DNA of 64,000 bases from Sphingomonas paucimobilis NBRC 13935 (lineage in GTDB: Bacteria; Pseudomonadota; Alphaproteobacteria; Sphingomonadales; Sphingomonadaceae): assembly GCF_000739895.2 (NCBI RefSeq), contig NZ_BBJS01000030.1:124001-188000 (forward strand), in the 5' to 3' direction. Position numbers and translations under genes: made by a program. The notes beneath the pieces were generated by a model. It did no database searches and was not told the origin of the DNA. It saw only the letters and a program-made list of their open reading frames with translations. Each line of letters begins with the position of its first letter. The stretch's first letter is position 1. Positions 45,380 to 54,500 of this stretch are shown one piece after another.

Positions 45380-48300
45380 TCAGCGGGCCGCGATGCGGGC
45401 GCTGGGATTTGCGGCCGACAAAGCGGTCTTGCTGCTATCCCCGACCAGGAAATAGGGCGCCCAGTAGAAGGGATGCGAATAGGTCGGCAGCGCGATCAGA
45501 GTCTGCTGCGCCACCTGCATCGCCTCGCCCAGCGTGCCGGTGCGCGCGCGGGTGTAGAAGGCCCGGATGAACTCGTCGCTCTCCTTTTCCGCCGACACTT
45601 GCCAATAGGTCGCCAGCACCGCACGGGCATTGGCGGCCAGGAAGGCACGGACCAGTCCTTCCAGCGTCGCGCCCGCCTCCTCCTGCCCCGCGCTACGCGC
45701 CAGGGCTTCGTCGCGGACCCCCGCCACGGTATCGCAAGCAGACAGCACGACGAGATTCGCGTCTAGCTTCAACTCGGCAATCTCTGAAAAGCTCAGCAGT
45801 CCATCGGACTGCGCATTGCCGAACGACGTCACCAGCGCGGGCGGCGATTGGGAACAGCCCCAGACACCCTCGGTCAGGCCGTGGGTGGCGAAATGCAGCA
45901 CTTCATAATCGTTGAGGTCATCGCGGCTCTCGACCCCGGTATCGGTGAAGGCCGGGCCGATCAGCATCTGCGCCGGCCGGGCCTGGAGCGCAGCGGCGGC
46001 GATATCGATCTCCCGCGCGCTGATCGGCTTCAGGCTGCGCGAAAGACTGGCCAGGCGACCATAATCAATCATGCAGCCATAGCCGACCGGGACGGGCCGC
46101 TCCGCCGCCGAGCCGCTGACCGCCGCCGGGGCGACATGCTGGCCGAACCCGAGAAATGGCTTGGGCGCGCGCGACGCCGGCGTGCTGCGCGCGACCAGGA
46201 AGGAACGCGGCGACAAGGCATTGGAGATCGCCGCCCCGCGCGCCAGAAACGCCGTCTGCGAAAAGTCGAACGGGTCGGGCTTCACCGCTTTGGGATCATA
46301 ACGCGTGACCAGCACGCCCAACGGCAGCGTCGCCAGCGGCCCCGCCGGATCGACCACGATCGCACGCGATGCCTGTAACGTGGCGGCGGCGGGCCCCGCG
46401 ATCAGGCGATAAAGCGTATAGGCCCGCGCTTCGTCGAACGGCACGAGCTTGCCGACGTTCAGATCGCCGTCGATCGAAGCGCGAAGTTGCTTGCCCAACG
46501 TCTCGACCGCGCGGGTCGCTGCCTCGCTGCCCGCGACATGGTAGATGAAGGTGGCATCGCGCGTGACGACCAGGCCGTAGATACGCCGATTGAGCCGGGT
46601 CAGCTTGATGAAGCTCTCGCCCGGCCGCAGGCCGGCGCGCAGCTCGGCAAGCGTCGCAGGGGCGTCGTCCAAGGTGCGATAGCGCGGATCGGCGGCGAGT
46701 TGCGCATCCACCACCAGCAGTCGCTGTTCGGCGGCGGCACGGGCCCGTTCCAGGTCGGCCGGAGCGCCCTGCCCCGGCGCGGCGCCGGCAATGGCATAGC
46801 GTAACCGGGTGATCTCTCGCTCCAGATCCGCCCGCTCGCGCAGAGCCGTCGCCACCGTGCCGCCCGCCGTAACCACCGAACGCAACTGGGTCAGTTGTCG
46901 TGCGACGGCGGGCTCGCCATTAGCCTGCACCGCGCGAAAGAATCGGTCATAGGTATCCGGCTGCGGCTTGGCGGCCTCCGCCACCAGCATGTCGAGATAA
47001 TCCTCCATGCCGAGCGAACTGCCCAGCGACGTCCCCCGGGAGTCGATCAGTGCATCAACCGCCTCTCCAAAGGCGTTGCGCACGGCGGAACGCGGTGCGC
47101 CGGTGCGGGCATATACGGCGGCACGGTCCAGTTGCGCCTCGGCGATGGCGGGTTCGTTCCCTGTCCCGGCATTGGCGATCGCGCCCCGGCGCAGCATGTC
47201 GACCGCGCTCGTAAAGCTGTCATAGGCGTCGCTGTAATCGCCCCGCTGCGCCTGCAACCGTCCTCGTTGCCGCGCGATCCGTGCGCCCAGCCACAAGAGC
47301 TGGCTCTGGTCGAAGCGGTCATTGGCCAACGGGCGATAGGTGGCGGCCGCCCGCTCGATCGCCGCCTCCGCCGCCGGTCGATCGCCTTGCGCCAGCAGGG
47401 CGACGCTGCGCGCATATTGGGTCTCGATATCGAGGACCAGTTGCGACAGCGCAGCGGCATTGGGCACGGCCAGCGCGGTGGCGGTGCCGTTCCGGTTGGG
47501 CTGGTTCAACAGACGCAATACGCCCGGATCGCGCAGCGGCTGATCGGCCGACAGGGGCGCGCTCGCCACCCGGTCGAGGGTCGCCAGCGCCTCGGCAAAG
47601 GCATGGCGGTTGATCGCGTCGAAGGCGACATAGGTATCGCGCTTGCGTGCCAGAAAGGCACTCCGCACCGCAGGTTCTGCGGTGAAGATCGCATCGGCGG
47701 CGGCGAAATGGGCCGCTGCCGCATCGGGAAAGCGGATATTGGAGTCCGCGAGCCCGGCCTCAAGTTGCAACTCGGCGCGCAGCGGCGCGGGCGTCGAGGG
47801 ATCGAGACGGCTCAGCGCGTCATTGAGCACGCGCGAGGCGTCGACGTGCAGCCCCTTGTGGTTCAGGCTGATCCCCTGCGCCAGTGCGCTGGCGATGTCG
47901 AAGGGCGCGACGCTGTCCAACCCATCCGCACCCGGCAGAGCCGCCCCCGGCCGGGGTGCGAAGGCGGTCAGTGCGATCGTCGCTTGCGGCGTACGCGTCG
48001 TGTCGGCGCTCAGCGGCCGGATCTCGGCGATGACTGCCAGCGCCTCTTCGAGCAGCGGCAGGAGCGCGGGGGTCCCCGCCGCGACATAACGCCGATCGCC
48101 CCTCACCATGTCGAGCCGCAGCGATTCCAGACCGGTCACCCGGTCGAAACAGCGCCGTGCGCTGCCGCTCTGCCCGGCGATGACGACCGCGTTCTCCGGG
48201 CCGCAATCGAACTGTGCATCCAGGGTCGCCTTGGCCTCCTCGGTCGCGCGCACCGCCCGCACGGTGCCGAGCGGACGGCTGGCCGCCACGCCGGAACAGG

Positions 48301-48514
48301 CGATGGTATAGGCACGGTCGAAGCGATCGGGCACGCCGGGATCGGCCCAGTTGCGCGTCGCGACGCAGGTTTCCCCCGCCATGTTGCGGCCCAGCCCGAT
48401 CGTCTCCATGCGGGCGATCGGCGTGAGGCCGGCCCCCTGAACCAGCGCGGAGCTGCCCAGTGCCGCGATCATCAGGGCGTGACGGGGACGAAGCATCATG
48501 CGCGGCATCGTCAT
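45380..48514 (-). CDS. Exported CHAT-domain (caspase-like) protein with helical-repeat N-domain
   Basis: This 1044-aa protein has an N-terminal signal peptide (R-P-R-H-A-L-M-I-A-A-L-G-S-S-A-L-V-Q-G-A). A long alanine-rich helical region at about 200-600 looks like tetratricopeptide-type repeats. The C-terminal CHAT domain runs from about 690 to 1025. The catalytic pair is visible: His878 in H-F-A-T-H-G and Cys927 in V-L-S-A-C-D-T. CHAT proteins are clan CD cysteine proteases related to caspases and separase. Its ATG overlaps the TpsA stop by 4 bases. Being exported and coupled to TpsA, it may process the exoprotein in the periplasm or at the surface. Confidence 0.9.
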   Translation of the reverse strand: MTMPRMMLRPRHALMIAALGSSALVQGAGLTPIARMETIGLGRNMAGETCVATRNWADPGVPDRFDRAYTIACSGVAASRPLGTVRAVRATEEAKATLDAQFDCGPENAVVIAGQSGSARRCFDRVTGLESLRLDMVRGDRRYVAAGTPALLPLLEEALAVIAEIRPLSADTTRTPQATIALTAFAPRPGAALPGADGLDSVAPFDIASALAQGISLNHKGLHVDASRVLNDALSRLDPSTPAPLRAELQLEAGLADSNIRFPDAAAAHFAAADAIFTAEPAVRSAFLARKRDTYVAFDAINRHAFAEALATLDRVASAPLSADQPLRDPGVLRLLNQPNRNGTATALAVPNAAALSQLVLDIETQYARSVALLAQGDRPAAEAAIERAAATYRPLANDRFDQSQLLWLGARIARQRGRLQAQRGDYSDAYDSFTSAVDMLRRGAIANAGTGNEPAIAEAQLDRAAVYARTGAPRSAVRNAFGEAVDALIDSRGTSLGSSLGMEDYLDMLVAEAAKPQPDTYDRFFRAVQANGEPAVARQLTQLRSVVTAGGTVATALRERADLEREITRLRYAIAGAAPGQGAPADLERARAAAEQRLLVVDAQLAADPRYRTLDDAPATLAELRAGLRPGESFIKLTRLNRRIYGLVVTRDATFIYHVAGSEAATRAVETLGKQLRASIDGDLNVGKLVPFDEARAYTLYRLIAGPAAATLQASRAIVVDPAGPLATLPLGVLVTRYDPKAVKPDPFDFSQTAFLARGAAISNALSPRSFLVARSTPASRAPKPFLGFGQHVAPAAVSGSAAERPVPVGYGCMIDYGRLASLSRSLKPISAREIDIAAAALQARPAQMLIGPAFTDTGVESRDDLNDYEVLHFATHGLTEGVWGCSQSPPALVTSFGNAQSDGLLSFSEIAELKLDANLVVLSACDTVAGVRDEALARSAGQEEAGATLEGLVRAFLAANARAVLATYWQVSAEKESDEFIRAFYTRARTGTLGEAMQVAQQTLIALPTYSHPFYWAPYFLVGDSSKTALSAANPSARIAAR

Positions 48515-51500
48515 TCGCTTTCCTGTTCGTTGGGAGCCTGGGGCGCCAGTTCGGGCAGCCCGCTGAGCAGTTCCTCGTTATTGGCGCCGATCACCGGCGA
48601 GAAGGGCACCGCCACGTCGCGGGCGATGCCGAACACCTCTTCGCTGTTCCACTTGAACACCTGCAGGGTCGGCTGGATGACGATGGTGGTGATGCACCCC
48701 GCCCCCGATCCGGCGAGACAGCCATTGATGCGGCTGCTCGGCAACAGCGTCGGGTCGATCGCAATCACCGGATTGCCCAGCAGCGCGGCACTGGCCCCGC
48801 CGATGCCGTTGATCGTACCGAACAGCGCCACGCCATTCTGCCCCGGCGTCCCGAAGCTGCTGATGCGCAGCGCGGGCGACACCGGCGCGCCGGGCGTGCC
48901 GCCGATTTTCAGCCCCGAAAACTCGCCGGGCACCGCCGTATTCTGGAACAGGGCATAATCCCCGAACCGGACGGTCAGCGAACGCGCGGACAGCGTCGTC
49001 GTGGCGGAGGGATCGTAGAAGCCGCCGCCCAACTGCGCGTTGTAGAGCGTGGAATTGCCGTTGCTGATGAGCGACTGGGCCTGGATCAATCCGGCATTGC
49101 CGGGTTGCAGCGTGTCGATAAAGCCGGGGGCCAGCCCCATGGCGATACGGTTGCCGCGCAGCTCGACATCCGACCCGTCGAACAGCAGACGCCCGCCGCC
49201 ATCGCGCGTCGCGACGACATGGATGTTGGCCGCATTGCCGCCATCCGTGCCGCCGCCGATCCGCACCATGCGCCCGGTCCCCTCGGTGACGACGGTACCG
49301 ACCACCCGGACATCGCCCGTCCCCAGCATCTCAACCGTGCGGCCGCTCGTGCTGCCCAGCGTCAGGGCGCCGACCTCCATCGCGCCATTGCCCGCATCGA
49401 AGCGCAGCGTATCGGCCGACACCTGCCGGACCTCGGCGTCCGACAGGCGCAGGCCGTCGCCGCCCGTACCGTCGCCGACACGCAAGCTCGCCGTGCCCGG
49501 CTGTCGACTGACGAAGGCCACGGTCTGCGCCCGCAACGGGCCGGTCAGGGCCACGTCATTGGCGGTGATCGTCGCGGTGGATCCGGCACTCAGACTGCCG
49601 ATCGTCGCCAGCCCCGCCACGTCAAGCGCTGCCGAGCCGCCCGCGCTGCCACCGGTCAGCGTCAGGTCGCGGCTGCTGGTCAAGGACAGCGCATCGCCCG
49701 CCTTCGCTCCGGTCAACGTCACGCCCGCACCATTGGCGGTGATGCTGGCCCCCTCGACCGATCCGGCGTTCAGCGCTTCCCCGGCCTTCAGGGTGACGGC
49801 ACCGCCAGCCGCGACATCCCGCAACGTCAAGGCCGCGCGCGCCTCGGCGAGCAATTGCCTCGCCGCGGCCAGACGCCCGCCAACATCGATACGCTGCCCC
49901 TTGAGCGAGGCCGCGCCGTCGCTGGTCACGGCACCAGTCGTCAATCCTTCGCCGCTGGCGAGATCGACACTGCCACCGCGCAGATCGCCCAGCGCCATCG
50001 CCCCCGCATCGCTGCGCAGCGCCACCGCACCGGATGCGGCGATCTTGCCCAGCGCCATATCGCCGCGCGACAGGGTGACCGAAAGGCTTCCCATCGTCAG
50101 ATCACCGGTGGTCAGGTTGGCGTCATGCGTCAGGCCGCTCGCCACCGCGCTACCATCGAAGCTGCCGATCCGTGCCGCCTCGACCTGGCCTAGCTGGATC
50201 GCTCGTCCACTCCCCGCACGCAGGCCCAGGGCCGCGCCACCGCCGGGCCGCGCCTGAAGCTTCGTGCCCGTCAGGCCGATCTGTCCGGCGGCGTCCAGGA
50301 CCAGCGCCTCGGCACCCGCGCCGTCCGCATCGCTGGTCAGGGTCAGCCCGCGCGCGGCATTCACATCACCCGCCAGCGCCGTGATCCGCACGTCCCCGGC
50401 TGCCTTCTGGACGATCCCATCCTGGCCACCCAGCGTCACGCCGCTGCCGGTCACGCGGTATCCGCCCCCCGCCGTGACGTTGCCGGTCACATTGGCGACG
50501 CCCTTGGCGCTCAGCACGGCATCGCCGCCCGACGTCAGGCTGCCGAGCGATAGGTTGCCACCGCTCGCCGACAGGGCGAGGCCCGCCCCGGCGCTCGCAC
50601 GATCGAGGCTGAGCGAACCACCGCGCAGCGACACGGCATTGGAAGCCTGCGCCGAGCCGCCGGTGATCGCGCCTGTGGACTGGCCATCGATCGACGCGCC
50701 GGCGAGATCGCCGAACGCCACGCTTCCACCGGTCAGCTTCAGCGCGCCGCTGGCCGTGACTTGCGTCAGGGCCATGTTGCCGGTCGCGCCGAGCGTCACG
50801 TCCGTGCCGGTGGTCGAGCCGGTCAGCTTCAGGTCACCGCTCGTGGCGGACAAACCGACACTGCCTCCCGATGCCGTGCCAAGCCCGACGCTTGCCCCGG
50901 TCACGCTGACGGCATTCGAAGCTTTTACCGAAGTGCCGTTGACCGCCCCCGCCGAGGTGAGCGTCACCGATGCGCCCACCAGATCACCGAAGCCGACACT
51001 GCCCCCGCTGAGCGACAATGCTCCGCCCGCCGTCACCTGCCCCAGCGCGGCATTGCCGGTCGCGCCCAGCGTCACGTCGTTACCGGTAACCGGCCCGCTT
51101 ACCCGCAGATCGCCGCTCGTCGCGGACAATCCGACATTGCCGCCCGAAACCGTACCCAGCCCGACGGTCGCGCCATTGACGCTGGCGGCGCTCGTCGCCT
51201 TGATCGAAGTGCCGTTGACCGCACCCGCCGACGCGATCGTGACCGATGTGCCCGCCAGATCACCGAAGCCGACACTGCCGCCGTTGAGCGACAATGCTCC
51301 GCCCGCCGTCACCTGCCCCAGTGTGGCGTTGGCGGTCGCACCCAGCGTGACGTCCGTGCCGCTCACCGGCCCGCTTAACGTCAGGTCGCCACCGGTGGCC
51401 AAGGCGCTGACCGTGCCGCCCGATAGCCCGGCAAGCTGTATGCTGGCGCCCTTCACGCCGATCGCGCCGCCGGACGTCACGCGTCCGCCGCTCAAAGCCC

Positions 51501-54500
51501 CCGCCGATGCGATATCGATCGTGGTCCCCGAGACGTCACCAAAGCCGATCGTGCCGCCCGTCAGGGTCAGTCCGCCCTTGGCGGTGACGTCGTTCAGGCT
51601 GGTCCGTCCGCTCGCCCCCAGGGCCACGGTGCCGCCCGTCACAGGCCCGCGCACCGTCAGATCGCCGTTGGTCGCACGCAGCTCCAGCGCCTCGTTGCCG
51701 GTATCGACCCGGCCCGCACTGATCGAGGTGGCGACGATGGTCAGCTTGCCCCCGACCACATCGCCCAGCCGCGCCGCCGCGCCGATGGTCAGCGAAAAGG
51801 CACGTCCCGGCCCCGCCCCCAGGGTGACGCCCGAGCCGGGCAGATAGCCGCTGAGTTCGCCATTGGGGGCCGCGACCGTCAGATCGCTCGTCCGGCTCAC
51901 AATCTGCGGCGCGCGGACATTGCCGGTGGCCGAGACGCTGGCCGCCCCCACCGCGTCCAGGCCGTTGACCAGCAGGATGTCGGCATTGCCACCCGTTGTC
52001 GTCAGTGTCGCCGCACCGCCAGAGGTCACGCCCACCGCGTTGAGCGTTCCGGCCGCGCGAACCGTCACGTCCCCCGTCGCGGTGGTGATCTGCCCCAGAT
52101 CAGCCGTGCCTTGCGTCGCCGACACGCTGACCGGCCCACTGGTCGAGATATCGCCCGCGACCAAATCGCCGCTGGAAGCGGTAGCGGTCAACGCCGTCGC
52201 ATTGATCGCGCCGACATTGACGCTGCTCCCGCCCAGGCTGGTCACACCGCCGGCATTGATCGTGCCGAGCGTCAGCGCCCCGGTCGCGTTCGCATTGGCG
52301 GCCCCCTGGGTCGTGATCGCACCGCCCTGAAGCGCGCCGGTCGCCGTTGCCGAGAGGGATGTGCCCGACACCCGGCCGAAGCGGACATCGCCACCGCTCA
52401 GCGTCGCGCCGCCGCTCAGCGTCAGGTCGCCCAGGTTCAGTGCATCGCTGCCCGTCACGGCGGAGAGATTGGCGGCGTTGATATTGCCCGCCGTGATGCT
52501 TCTGCCCTGAAGCACCGTATCGCCCTGCGTCGCGATCGCGCCACCCGTCAGGGTGCCGTTCGCGGTCGCCTTCAACGCCTTGGCGCCAACGCGCCCGAAG
52601 GACAGGGCTCCGCCGTTCAGCGTCACCGCGTCACCGGCATCGATGGCTCCGGTGGTTAGCGCGCCGCTGCCCGCATCGATCGCCACGCCGCCGGTGCCGA
52701 CATTGATCGCCCCGGTCGCGACCCCGCCGGCCGCCGCCAGCGACAGGCCACTGCCAAGCGTCAGATCGCCGGTCCGGATGCTGGAGGCGCCATTGGCCGT
52801 GAAGCCGGTCGCGGTGACATTGCCCACCCCGATCGCGCCGCCGCTGGTGGTCAGCGTGACCGCCGATGTCCCGTTGCCGCCGCCCAGGCTGCTGCTCGGG
52901 TCGAAGGCGATATCGCCGGTCGCGGTCAGGCTCAGCGCCTTGCCGCCCAGGCCGTTGCTGTCCGACAGGATCGACGTGCCGTTCGCCGCCGTGATGCCCC
53001 CTGCCGTGCTGGTAATGGCATAGGATCCGGTGGCGCTATGCACCCCGGCCAGCGACACGGCCTTGGCGCTCACCGCCACATCGCCCCGCGCCTGCACGCC
53101 GCCGAGCAGCGCGGCACCGCCCCCCGCATTCACGGTCACGCCGGCACCCGACAGCGCTCCGCCAACCCGAACATCGCCGGTCGCGGTCAGCGCCACCGCG
53201 TCGGTCGCGGTCAGGGCATTGCGGATCGCCACCGCGCCGCCGGTCGCGCCGACCGTCACACTGGTGCCGCTGATCCCGCCGACCTGCACATCCCCCGCAC
53301 TCGCGGCCAGCGCGACCGGCCCGCCACGCACCGCATCGACGCTCACCTGCGTCCCGCTCGCACTCGCGCCCAGCGCACCATTCAGGTTGGCAAGCTTCAC
53401 CGCCCCACCGCTGGTCAGGGTCACACGACCATCGCGGCTTTCGACGGTCCCCAGGGTCAGGCCGGTGCCGCTGACCAGCGTCACATCACCACTGGTCGAC
53501 AGGGTGTTCTGGACGCTCAGCGCCCCCTTGGCCGCGCGCAGGCTGATCCCCTGCCCATTGCCCGTCACCGCGATCTGACCGACGCTGAGATTGCCGTTCA
53601 GGCTCTCGGCGGCGAAGCTGTCGACCAGGTTGAGCGCACCGAACGCCAGCGAACCGTTGGACAGGATCGCCCCGCCCGCTCGGGTCGCATCGCCATTGGC
53701 GGCCGACAGCGCCGTCAGCGACCTGGCAGTGACATCGCCCAATCGTACCGGTGCGTCGGCCGAGGCGTTGAAGATACCGACGCGCAGCGCCCGGTTCGTG
53801 CCGCCGGTGATACTGCTGCCGCTCGCAAAGGCGATGCCGTCCGCGCCATTGGCCTGAAGGCGGATAAAGTCGTTCGCCTGGTTGCTGGTCGAGGCGACCG
53901 CCAGCGCACCGGTGCTGGTGATGCCGCCGCTGGAGGCTCGCAGGTCGATCGCGCCTCCGCTGCGCAGCGTATCGCCCGCGAAGCCGAGCGACGCGGCCGA
54001 CAGCGAGACCGGCCCGCCGCCCGTCACGTCGCCGCCAAAGCTCGCCGCTCCCTGCCCGCTGACCGAAACAGCGTCCTGGGCCGACAATGTCCCAACCGTC
54101 ACACCTTGCGCCGACGTGATGCTCACGCTCCTGGCCGAGTTGACCGCGCCCGCCGTCACATTGCCGGTTCCGGCGGTCAGCGTGATGCCGCCATTGGAAC
54201 TCGTCAGATCCCCGGTTGCGATCGATGCGCCCTGCGCGGTCAGGTCGCCCAGGATCGACACATTGCCCAGTTGCAACGCGCCCGCGGTGTTGAGCCCGGT
54301 CAGGTTCGCCGCGCGTACCGCACCCAGCGTGATCGGGCTTGCGGGATCGGACAGGTTGATCGCGACGTCGGTTCCACGCGTCGGACCACCGAGGAGGGTC
54401 GTATTGCCCGCAAAGGCGATCCCGGTGGCCGAGGGTGCGGTCAGCGCCAGCGTCAACATGCCGCCGCCGAAATTGTCCGAATCCGACTGCAGCGTCAGGC

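Noticed and set aside
50680..51510. Regular 276-bp repeats considered as a CRISPR array.
   Set aside because: The unit is far too long, lacks spacers and stays in the reading frame of tpsA.
48460..52659. Long plus-strand frames opposite tpsA, rich in Pro/Ala/Arg.
   Set aside because: They are antisense shadows of the repetitive TpsA gene and show no signal peptide, domain or ribosome site.
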